From NCBI RefSeq assembly GCF_014651615.1, contig NZ_BMXF01000007.1, positions 124,001 to 188,000 on the forward strand: DNA of 64,000 nucleotides, read 5' to 3'. Shown here one piece after another: positions 7,721-15,610 of this stretch (its first letter is position 1; each line of letters opens with the position of its first letter). The notes below the pieces were generated by a model, which saw nothing but the letters and a program-made list of their open reading frames with translations, had not been told where the DNA came from and made no database searches. Both the position numbers and the translations under genes were made by a program. Origin of the DNA: Persicitalea jodogahamensis. GTDB taxonomy: Bacteria; Bacteroidota; Bacteroidia; Cytophagales; Spirosomataceae.

Positions 7721-7910
7721 AAGGCAGAATACCGAAGCATGAGCGCTTCGATTCCACGTTGAAGAACCTCTGGTTCCCGTCTGACTGGATTTTTGGTATG
7801 CCTCCCGAAAGGGCATACACTCGGTACATGGCTTGGGGCAAACTACTCACCGGTAAAATATAATGGGAGCAGTCCCAAACCTTTACTAAAAAACGTTGAG
7901 GTGTTCCAGT
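7721..7910. other. intergenic remnant, no gene supported
   Basis: Short overlapping frames on both strands show no family signature. A small hairpin GGGA-GCAG-TCCC lies at 7864-7875, downstream of the PUL1 end on the minus strand. It may be decayed IS sequence. Confidence 0.25.
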
Positions 7911-9422
7911 TCACTCATTCTCAAAGGCGCCGATGTCCGGTAATTTTTTATATAAGGGTTTACCGCTAAAATCTTTCCCGCCATTCCTTTGAATCCTGGT
8001 TCCGGCGTCGATGGCGGGGGATTTCCCCTGCAGCCGATAACCGTCAAATAGTTCAGGGTCACGCATATTCACGTGCGCGCCGACCTTTCCTGGATTGACA
8101 AACAAAGGGTTCGCAGTCAAACCATTGTCTCCCTTTTGGGGAAGGTTGTAAAAAAGATTGTTTTCAAATACACAGGAACTTTCTGGTTCAAAGCCCCATT
8201 CTGCCGCGTCTTCGAAGTAAAAAATATTGTTTTTAAAGGCCGTTTCGATCGGATTTCTCACTTTCCCTCCCGAGACAAATACCCGATTGCCCTTGCCTTT
8301 ACCGAAATAATGGACGTTGTTATAAATTTTTACATCTTTTAGTCCTCTTTCAGCCGGAAAGCCGTACAGGTAAGCTCCCATCAATTCATTTTGGCTGATA
8401 TTGTACCGGATTGTAACGTCCGAATTGATGCCGCGTCGCATTATCCCGCAAAACCAGTTATTGTCGTGGCTGTAATTATACTGAATGACTGTGCCTGTCG
8501 AATTATAGTCTGCGTCGAAGCCGCCGTGATCGATCTCATCCGCATTCCCTGTGTTGCCATAAGCTTCATTATACTGAACGATGCAACCGACGGTATTAAA
8601 ATTAAAAATGCTATGTCCGGTATCAAACCGACTGCTTTCGGCGGAAATATTGTATTCGACGACCGGGTTGAGAGCATATCTTACTATTATGGAATTACGC
8701 CCGGTTCGCTCAATAAAATTACCTCTTATCACAAATTCGGTCCATGGAAAATACGTTTCGGTTGAAATGGCGCCCCAACTCGACTGATTACCGATACCAA
8801 CGCCACCCACGTCCCGAACCACGTTGTTCTCAATGAGGAGTTGGTTGAATTTCGTTTTAACTTTATTTCCCAGGACATGCACGTGAATGCCACCCCGTAA
8901 TTTTCCCCCAACTTTACCGTTCACATCGTGGATGTAGCAGTTTTTGATCGTCAGGTTATTCACCGTTCCCTTGCCTTCGGCAACTATGTAAATGCCTTTC
9001 AATAGCCCCTGGTCTTCATCAGAACCGTTCGTATTGGTCACTTCAAGGTTGTTAATTTCCCAGTACTGACCATTGTATAAATAGATGGGAGCCTCTGTTT
9101 TACCCAAACCATTGATGACCGGTTTGTTTTCAGTCCATTCCCTCAGAATAGTTTTGTTAGTGGGGTTGTAAGCGGCAATTAGGTTAGGGTTTTCCGCCGA
9201 ACCGCTTCCCTTAACTACAAACTGTCCCTCAAATTCGGCTCCTTGGGCAAATAGAACGGTGGAGCCCGCAGAGAATTCGGTGCCGGAATATTTATCGAAC
9301 TCGGTCTGGTTGCTGATGTAATAGGTCTTTGTACGTACAAGATTTTTAGCGCAGGAGGTCAAGAAAAAAAGGGTCGCAAACCAAACTATAGACAATAGGT
9401 AATTTCCATCTTTATATTCCAT
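7911..9422 (-). CDS. right-handed parallel beta-helix lipoprotein (lyase- or hydrolase-like)
   Basis: 503 residues. The leader ends in FFLTSCAKN, a lipobox with Cys at about 24, so the protein is a lipoprotein and probably surface- or periplasm-facing. An early segment (GSGSAENPNLIAAYN) is typical of beta-helix polysaccharide lyases and NosD-like proteins. The body is a series of turns with Asn ladders (NNLEVTNTN, NLTIKNCYIHDV, LLIENNVVRDVGGVGIGN, VQYNEAYGN, IQYNYSHDNNWF, IYNNVHYFG). It ends with SPAIDAGT...DIGAFENE, a common closing of these helices. It lies 21 bases after the large GH-A hydrolase in the same direction and is therefore in PUL1. Whether it is a lyase, hydrolase or epimerase cannot be decided from the sequence. 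Confidence 0.75.
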   Translation of the reverse strand: MEYKDGNYLLSIVWFATLFFLTSCAKNLVRTKTYYISNQTEFDKYSGTEFSAGSTVLFAQGAEFEGQFVVKGSGSAENPNLIAAYNPTNKTILREWTENKPVINGLGKTEAPIYLYNGQYWEINNLEVTNTNGSDEDQGLLKGIYIVAEGKGTVNNLTIKNCYIHDVNGKVGGKLRGGIHVHVLGNKVKTKFNQLLIENNVVRDVGGVGIGNQSSWGAISTETYFPWTEFVIRGNFIERTGRNSIIVRYALNPVVEYNISAESSRFDTGHSIFNFNTVGCIVQYNEAYGNTGNADEIDHGGFDADYNSTGTVIQYNYSHDNNWFCGIMRRGINSDVTIRYNISQNELMGAYLYGFPAERGLKDVKIYNNVHYFGKGKGNRVFVSGGKVRNPIETAFKNNIFYFEDAAEWGFEPESSCVFENNLFYNLPQKGDNGLTANPLFVNPGKVGAHVNMRDPELFDGYRLQGKSPAIDAGTRIQRNGGKDFSGKPLYKKLPDIGAFENE

Positions 9423-9443
9423 GAATTTGTAGGTATGTTGGTA

Positions 9444-12400
9444 CTATTTATTGCTCCAAATTTCCAGTCTCGGGGCATCGCCAGCTTCTCTTGATTTGAT
9501 AACCAGCGTCCGACCTTTGTCTTCGTCATCACCCAGTTGGCGGGTTTCCCGTACCAGAATGAAAGTGATGTCTTCCGTAGCATTCTTTTTAACGATATCG
9601 GTTACGTCCAAATGGCGCGCTTTTTCGATAGTTGAAAAAGCAAGTTCGCCCGCCACTTTCACGGCTCCTCCCACGTCTTCAATGAGGGCTTCATGCTCAT
9701 CCAGATAGGGGGCGTTATTCCAGTCGATGACTTTTTTACTAATTTTCTCCGACGGAACAGCGTAAACGTGCAACCTGAACGGTTTGTCACCCTTATCGAC
9801 TTTTCCCGAAACGGTCAGAAGCACTTTTTTGATTTTACTTTGATCCTGCGGGATTTTAAAGCCAACATAGCTAACCGCGTTCTGATCAGGATTAGCAGCA
9901 TTCAAACTTACCCGCAAATCTTTTCCGCCGCTGTGATTTTTAGTTCTGCCGGTGCCGCCCGTAACGTACGCATCCGCGTTCGCCGAAACAAGCGTTTTAG
10001 TTAAGTTGCCCTGCGGAATGCTCAATAAAGTGACGCTTTGCGGCGGAAGGGTCAACTTGATTTTTTTATCGGCAGCGAGTTGCCTTATTGTGGAAACTTC
10101 GCCGTGGGTGTGCTCATCAACTGTTTCTCCGATTATAGGGGTGCCCGTTTCAAGATCCAACTCCGACAGATCCATATCCAAATGGTAGGCGAAACTACCG
10201 CGTTGCACCAACCACATGTAATAAGTATTGGTGTTCTTGTCCAGCGAAACGTAGGTGTCCAATCCATTATCGTCATTTGAGCGGTTAACTTCCAATAAAT
10301 CCCGTTCATCCTTAAACCCTTTGGCAAAAAGCCGGACTACTTCGCCGGTGCGTTGAATGCCCGAAATATTGTAATCAGGCGACTTGTCCGGCACAGCATC
10401 CTTATCTAATAATTTGATTTCACGCACTTTCAAAGCACCTTCGTCCTCTGACGAAAACCTCACCTTTGACGTAGTGACTGGCTCTTTAAAAGGCAAATAA
10501 ACCTGAGCGTACTTATTATCCTTTTGGCTGGTTCCGGGAATCTCCTGCCATTGAGATCCAGTCCAGTACTCGAGCCTAAAGTTCCTGACACGGTCAGGTG
10601 CCGTAAAAACGCCCCCTTCAGAACCCGTGTAAATTATGGCACTGCCCAATTCAGTGGGTTTTCCAAGGTCAATTTCCAACCACGTTTGCTTGTCGGTGGC
10701 ATCCGAAGTCCAGGCCGATGCATCCGATTTACTCCCGTCGGTAATTCGCTTCGCTTTTGACGCACCGGAGGAACTCTTGACTTTGGCTCCCTTCGCCAAG
10801 TTTACGTGAGCATCTTCCACAAACCGTGTTCCCGGCCACGTATAGTGGTGACCGGATTTTATGCCCCGTGGATATGCATCGCTTACATTGGTAACAAACT
10901 TAAACGCCCACATTCCGTAAGCCCCGTTGTTCATATTACTGGCGTAAATACCCGCCCATTCCGTAAATAATGACGGCGAATCCATGGTTTCTTCTTTATC
11001 GATCAAATATGCGTTCATCCAACGCCCGATTTCGGTAAAAACTATAGGAATAGCCTGGTTTTCGGGGTGATTCTCTTTCAATAGCTTTCGAATATTATTC
11101 ACCCGGGTGGAGTAGCCAGCAGCCGGAGAATTATATGAGTGAGTGGAGAAAATATCGATCAAATCGTGATCCACCGTCTTCCCGTGATAATCTGTCCGGA
11201 TGTTCTTGGCAATGGTAGCCCACCAATCGGTGTTTTGACCAGCCGTTACCGGGCCAACGAATTTCGCCTTCAGATTCTTTCCGTAGTTGGTGTTAACATC
11301 TTCAATAGCCGAGTGAACGGCATCTGAGACAATCTGCATCCCGCCGATCCACTGATCCAATTTCATGGGGCCTGAGTGCCGGTGGTTGGGTTCGTTTTGC
11401 ATGGCAAACATCGTGACGTCCGCTTTCTTCGCGGCGTGGTAAGCGAGTGAATAGAAGCGTTGCCACTGTTGCCACTTGTTGCTCCAAGTACTGTCAAAAT
11501 CCCTCGAGTTTATCTGCAAGACCGGTTCGATTCCCAAACGTTTTGATTCGGTAATGGCGTAATCGAACTCCATGGTGTTATTGGAAGAAAAGTCAGGTGT
11601 TGCATAAATGGGCATTAAGCTATCCCATTTTATGTATTTACTACTTTCCGGATTTGTACGTAAATCTGCTTTCCGTTTATCAAATTCCGCAACCGTTGTA
11701 ACGCCTTCATCCACCTGAACGGCACTTACCGGCGCATAGGTATTTAAATTGGGCCAAATGCGGATACTGTTCACGCCTGAATATTCCAACCAACCCGAAA
11801 CGTTATAACCCGGCAGAAAATAACCCTGATTGTACCCGACGTATTTAAAAGTCTTACCAACCACCTTGTTTGTGACTTTCAGCGTAGCGTCTTGATCTCC
11901 CGCGATTTCTGCTTTCTCTTCGATGTCCGATTCTACCTTTGGAGGCAGCGGCATATCTTCCGAAACTGAGCCGATGACTTCTATTTCCATGACACTGATT
12001 TTCTCGCCATCATCCGCCACCATGCGTATTTTGTAAGTACTAATTGGATTCGTAAATTTGAAAACAACGGTAGTTTGCCGGTTTTCCAATACCACTGCCT
12101 TCGGAAAATCCGTCCAGTTGGCATCATCCCAATACTGAATTTTGAAGTTTTTGACGGAAAAAAAGCCAGTGGCCTGGTTTCGTTCCGTAACCGTTCGCTC
12201 ATGGTCCGGAATACCGCTGCTAAATCGTATTTCACTTACATTGCAATATTTTTCGAAATCCAACTCTACCACATGCGGGGCTTTGTTGGTAGCACTCATC
12301 CATTTGGATTCCCGGGTGATTTTACCATCAGCGATGTTTTTCGCCGGATACCCCGGTGCTTCTGAACTAGCCAGCACTTCGGCATTCAGCGCAAGATTCA

Positions 12401-12491
12401 CTTTCTTCTCCTGTGAATAACCGCTTGTTAATGAAGCCAGTATTAGGGCAAAGGCTACAAAGGAGCGAGCAAGGGCAAGTTTTAGTTTCAT
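9444..12491 (-). CDS. multidomain clan GH-A glycoside hydrolase with two discoidin domains and a DNRLRE/CBM96-like domain
   Basis: 1015 residues with a signal peptide ending near GYSQ. Residues ~30-180 form an F5/8 type C (discoidin) domain (NLALNAEVLASSEAPGYPAK). A TIM-barrel catalytic domain covers ~210-565; it contains QNEPNH with Glu367 as probable acid/base and FTEIGRW with Glu487 as probable nucleophile, the two-Glu arrangement of clan GH-A. The opening YNQGYFLPGYNVSGWLEYSG is reminiscent of GH86 agarases/porphyranases, though I cannot confirm the family. A second discoidin domain covers ~580-700 and a beta-sandwich follows. The last ~170 residues (DAYVTGGTGRTKNHSGG...SYVGF...RLEIW) are a DNRLRE-type carbohydrate-binding module. 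It is divergent from lacI across a shared operator and is the main candidate backbone-cleaving enzyme of PUL1. Confidence 0.75.
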   Translation of the reverse strand: MKLKLALARSFVAFALILASLTSGYSQEKKVNLALNAEVLASSEAPGYPAKNIADGKITRESKWMSATNKAPHVVELDFEKYCNVSEIRFSSGIPDHERTVTERNQATGFFSVKNFKIQYWDDANWTDFPKAVVLENRQTTVVFKFTNPISTYKIRMVADDGEKISVMEIEVIGSVSEDMPLPPKVESDIEEKAEIAGDQDATLKVTNKVVGKTFKYVGYNQGYFLPGYNVSGWLEYSGVNSIRIWPNLNTYAPVSAVQVDEGVTTVAEFDKRKADLRTNPESSKYIKWDSLMPIYATPDFSSNNTMEFDYAITESKRLGIEPVLQINSRDFDSTWSNKWQQWQRFYSLAYHAAKKADVTMFAMQNEPNHRHSGPMKLDQWIGGMQIVSDAVHSAIEDVNTNYGKNLKAKFVGPVTAGQNTDWWATIAKNIRTDYHGKTVDHDLIDIFSTHSYNSPAAGYSTRVNNIRKLLKENHPENQAIPIVFTEIGRWMNAYLIDKEETMDSPSLFTEWAGIYASNMNNGAYGMWAFKFVTNVSDAYPRGIKSGHHYTWPGTRFVEDAHVNLAKGAKVKSSSGASKAKRITDGSKSDASAWTSDATDKQTWLEIDLGKPTELGSAIIYTGSEGGVFTAPDRVRNFRLEYWTGSQWQEIPGTSQKDNKYAQVYLPFKEPVTTSKVRFSSEDEGALKVREIKLLDKDAVPDKSPDYNISGIQRTGEVVRLFAKGFKDERDLLEVNRSNDDNGLDTYVSLDKNTNTYYMWLVQRGSFAYHLDMDLSELDLETGTPIIGETVDEHTHGEVSTIRQLAADKKIKLTLPPQSVTLLSIPQGNLTKTLVSANADAYVTGGTGRTKNHSGGKDLRVSLNAANPDQNAVSYVGFKIPQDQSKIKKVLLTVSGKVDKGDKPFRLHVYAVPSEKISKKVIDWNNAPYLDEHEALIEDVGGAVKVAGELAFSTIEKARHLDVTDIVKKNATEDITFILVRETRQLGDDEDKGRTLVIKSREAGDAPRLEIWSNK

Positions 12492-12621
12492 GTGGGTTTT
12501 TGGTTGAAAAAAGATGTATGTGGAAGTCCTACAATGTTTGGTGGATATGAATTATGAATAGGGATTAGTAAATGGCTATTTGATTACGTACCTATGAATT
12601 AATATAATCGAAAAATGGATT

Positions 12622-12637
12622 CAAACAATCGTTTGCG
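12622..12637. promoter_or_regulatory. LacI-type operator, copy 1 (lacI/hydrolase divergent region)
   Basis: CAAACAATCGTTTGCG is an imperfect palindrome whose minus-strand half-site ACGCAAAC looks like a LacI/PurR-family half-site. The 16-base string AAACAATCGTTTGCGT is repeated exactly at 18558-18573 in front of susC, with further similarity (tAAcAATTT) beyond. It lies 36 bases before the lacI ATG and 131 bases before the hydrolase start. Confidence 0.75.
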
Positions 12638-12672
12638 TTAAAATTTGCATAAAAACTGACGTTATTTGATAA

Positions 12673-13719
12673 ATGATGGCCGATATGGAAAAGAAGAAAA
12701 ATACTATTGTTGATGTGGCCCGAAAACTGAATGTGTCAACGTCAACGGTTTCACGGGCATTAAATGGCCACCACAGCATCAGTGAGAGGACAAAACTCAA
12801 AGTTAGGAAAGTCGCCGCGGAGCTGAATTATTCCCCGAACAACGTGGCGGCAAGTTTGCGAAGGGGTAAAGTGAATTCAATTGGTGTAATCCTACCCCGC
12901 ATTAACAGTACGTTCATGTCAAATTGTATATTTGGCATCGAAAGCGTTACGTATCCCGCCGGGTATAATCTGATCATTTCTTGCTCGAATGAAGATTACA
13001 AAAAAGAGGTGCAAAGCATTGCCGCCTTAAAAGCGAGTCAGGTTTCGGGCATCATTTTGTCCTTATCCAACGAAACAAAAAAAACCGCTCATCTTTCTAA
13101 TATTATCAGTCAGAATATACCGTTGGTCATGTTTGATCGGATTGCGGAGTTACTGAATGTTGATTCTGTGGTCAATGACGACACTAAAATAACAGTTCAG
13201 GCTATCGAACATCTGCACGCTATGGGCTTCCGAAAAATTGCGATCTTTTCCAGCCCGACGCACATTTACGTGTACAAAAACCGAATGAAAGGGTATTTGG
13301 AAGCACTGAGTTCCCTGGGACTAACCCTGAATCACAACTGGATCATTGAAAATATTCAAACGAAAGAGCAGGCGCAACACTCCGCCGAGATTCTATTCAA
13401 AGCGAAAGATAAACCGGACGCTGTTTTTTGTACCAGCGACACGATCGCACTTGGCGTGATCCAAACCCTTAAAAAGTTGGGCATCCAGATACCACAGGAA
13501 GTCGGCGTAATTGGCTACTCCAACGATACATTTTCTGAATTGATCCAACCAACGCTGACATCCATTGAACAATATCCGCAGGAAATGGGCGTAAATGCCG
13601 CTAAATTGATGCTTGACATTATCGGCGATAAAAACTGGTCCATGCAGGTTCACAAACAGATCCACATTAAGCCCCGTTTGATAATCCGGGATTCTTCTAA
13701 CCGGTTGTTGACTGAATAA
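12673..13719 (+). CDS. LacI-family transcriptional regulator of PUL1
   Basis: 348 residues from ATG 12673 (an in-frame ATG at 12685 is possible). The N-terminus has the LacI HTH and hinge helix: IVDVARKLNVSTSTVSRALN, then HSISERTKLKVRKVAAELNY and NNVAASLRRGK. The remainder is a periplasmic-binding-protein-like sensor domain with the usual IGVILPRI start and the end VGVIGYSNDTFSELIQPTLT. It is convergent with the SusD gene and divergent from the GH-A hydrolase. The operator pair at 12622 and 18558 makes it the likely repressor of the hydrolase, susCD and itself, released by an oligosaccharide or sugar from the PUL1 substrate. The effector is unknown. Confidence 0.92.
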   Translation: MMADMEKKKNTIVDVARKLNVSTSTVSRALNGHHSISERTKLKVRKVAAELNYSPNNVAASLRRGKVNSIGVILPRINSTFMSNCIFGIESVTYPAGYNLIISCSNEDYKKEVQSIAALKASQVSGIILSLSNETKKTAHLSNIISQNIPLVMFDRIAELLNVDSVVNDDTKITVQAIEHLHAMGFRKIAIFSSPTHIYVYKNRMKGYLEALSSLGLTLNHNWIIENIQTKEQAQHSAEILFKAKDKPDAVFCTSDTIALGVIQTLKKLGIQIPQEVGVIGYSNDTFSELIQPTLTSIEQYPQEMGVNAAKLMLDIIGDKNWSMQVHKQIHIKPRLIIRDSSNRLLTE

Positions 13720-13955
13720 TAATCTAAGTTGCTTAAAACCAGCCCCTGTATATCTTAATCCAGGCCCGCTAGTTCCGATGATCATTTACTTTGAGTTCCC
13801 CAAAAACACGGGATGGATAGTTGTGTAAATAGGCAATGGTACTTCTTCCCGTCGGCAGTAAACCCAGCCTATGCAGCTTAACCTGATAGAGGTTGACCAA
13901 CCCACTGACTAAGAAAAGTCGGGATTCACTACAACGCATTCCAAAAAATAATACT

Positions 13956-13975
13956 GGGCTATGGAAAGAAAGCCC
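13956..13975 (-). terminator. probable terminator after PUL1 susD
   Basis: Read on the minus strand, GGGCT and AGCCC pair around a 10-base loop directly after the SusD stop codon, followed by AGTATTATTTTTTGG, a T-rich tract. It would end the susCD transcript. Confidence 0.5.
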
Positions 13976-13979
13976 TTTC

Positions 13980-15587
13980 TCACCAACCCGGATTCTGCTT
14001 CGTTGGCCCCGCATTGGAATCAATAAAGTCCTGAGGCAACGGGTAAAGCTTATTTTTCTCTTCAATTTCGGAGAACTTATTGTATTTCTTAGTCCGGCTG
14101 ACAAGCAAGCCAAATCGATTCAGGGTGTATCGTCGGTGCTCTTCCGAAAGTAATTCACGGGCCCGCTCATCCAGAATATAATCAACCGTTACGTCTGCAG
14201 CCGTGATTGGAGTAGCGTTTGATCTCACCCTGACGGCATTGATATGGTCTTTGGCTTCATCCAATTTATTCAGCCTGAACTCTGCTTCTGCCGCCAAAAG
14301 GTAGGTCTCAGCCAACCTCAGGTACGGCATGTTATTGTATTGTCCACTATTGTCCACTCGTTCCAGATCGGGATACGAATCCCATTTCTTTGTGGCCGGC
14401 CAGTAGGCATCGTTGACTTTCCAATTCGCAAAGGTTGGAACCTTAGTGAAGACGGTATCACCGCCTTCTGCTTTCAGGTAATATTTACTTAACGCAAATT
14501 TACTGTAGCGGTCATCTTTTTTCTCATAAAGACCTTCCACGTACAGGGTGTGCATGGTACGGCCCAGACCACGACCGCCATACACGCTGAATGCCCATCT
14601 GTCATCTTGGGTGAGGTTGTAATACCGGTTTACCCACGTTCTCCGCATGGCTATGTCTTCGGTACCGGTTACGTCGGCGGCATTCAGGAACGACCAAAGC
14701 GTTTCGGTATTTCCCTGCGTCGGGAGAGCATTCTGCTCGCCAAACTGATCCATGAATGGTACACCCGGTTGCGACGACTGTGAGCCGAACCGCTTAGTGA
14801 TCAGTTTGAAATTTGGGTTATTTATGACTGCTTCGGCTTTCTGCTCAGCTTTTGCGAAATTTTCGGCACCGCCCATGGTCAGATACAATTCTGCCAGATA
14901 ATGCTGGGCCACTGCTTTGCTCAAAACCGATGGGTTTCCGTAATTATCCGGCAAATTTGCTTCGGCAAACAGCCAGTCTTTTTCCATTTCCAGTTGGATA
15001 GTTGCCACCGGTGTGCGTTCCCAATACGTTCTGAAAGTGTTGCCGTCGATTTCCTCCAGACTCAACGGTACATCGCCCCAGCTTCCCGTCAGATGCCGGT
15101 AAGCCCATGCCCGTAACAGACGAGCTTGAGCCACGATCAGGTTCTTATTAGCCAGATTCTGTGCTTCACTCCCTCCCTGCCAATCAATATTAGCGGATTC
15201 TGATCTCGAAATAATGGTGTTCGACGCATTGACCACATCGTATAACCAGTTAAAAATGGAGTTCATAGTGCCGTCTGCGGGCGTGAGGTTCGCTCCGTAA
15301 ATATCAAATGCTCGCAGACTTGCGTAGGTGTAGTTTCCCCACGCTACGTCGGTACCTGTTTTCCACATTACCGAAGCTTCGTGCGATGCCCCGGCCCGTT
15401 CGATACGTTCCTGTCTCGCCAATGCGTACACGGCATTTAAGCCCTGCTGCAAACCGTCCCGGTTCACAAACAACGTATTTCCAAAAAGCGAGTCCCGTGG
15501 GTTCTCGTCCAGAAAGTCATCACCACAGGAGGTCGAAAAAATGACGAGAACCAGAAATAACGCAGATTTTATAATTGAATTTTTCAT
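13980..15587 (-). CDS. SusD/RagB-family nutrient-binding lipoprotein (PUL1)
   Basis: About 535 residues. The ATG at 15587 (MKNSIIKSALFLVLVIFSTS) is chosen because it begins the lipoprotein leader; the lipobox is FSTSCGDD, followed by FLDENPRDS as in most SusD proteins. TPR-like helical segments run through the protein (LLRAWAYRHLTGSWGDVPL, YLRLAETYLLAAEAEFRLN, INAVRVRSNA) and the end is LYPLPQDFIDSNAG...QNPGW, the usual SusD terminus. It forms the surface lid of the SusC porin and captures glycan fragments. It starts 23 bases after the susC stop and shares its transcript. Confidence 0.93.
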   Translation of the reverse strand: MKNSIIKSALFLVLVIFSTSCGDDFLDENPRDSLFGNTLFVNRDGLQQGLNAVYALARQERIERAGASHEASVMWKTGTDVAWGNYTYASLRAFDIYGANLTPADGTMNSIFNWLYDVVNASNTIISRSESANIDWQGGSEAQNLANKNLIVAQARLLRAWAYRHLTGSWGDVPLSLEEIDGNTFRTYWERTPVATIQLEMEKDWLFAEANLPDNYGNPSVLSKAVAQHYLAELYLTMGGAENFAKAEQKAEAVINNPNFKLITKRFGSQSSQPGVPFMDQFGEQNALPTQGNTETLWSFLNAADVTGTEDIAMRRTWVNRYYNLTQDDRWAFSVYGGRGLGRTMHTLYVEGLYEKKDDRYSKFALSKYYLKAEGGDTVFTKVPTFANWKVNDAYWPATKKWDSYPDLERVDNSGQYNNMPYLRLAETYLLAAEAEFRLNKLDEAKDHINAVRVRSNATPITAADVTVDYILDERARELLSEEHRRYTLNRFGLLVSRTKKYNKFSEIEEKNKLYPLPQDFIDSNAGPTKQNPGW

Positions 15588-15610
15588 AAATCTTCTAATT
15601 TTATCGATTG

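Noticed and set aside
13769-13979. A separate gene after lacI on the minus strand
   Set aside because: The open frame overlaps the SusD end in another frame and has no family signature; the segment is better explained as terminator and spacer.
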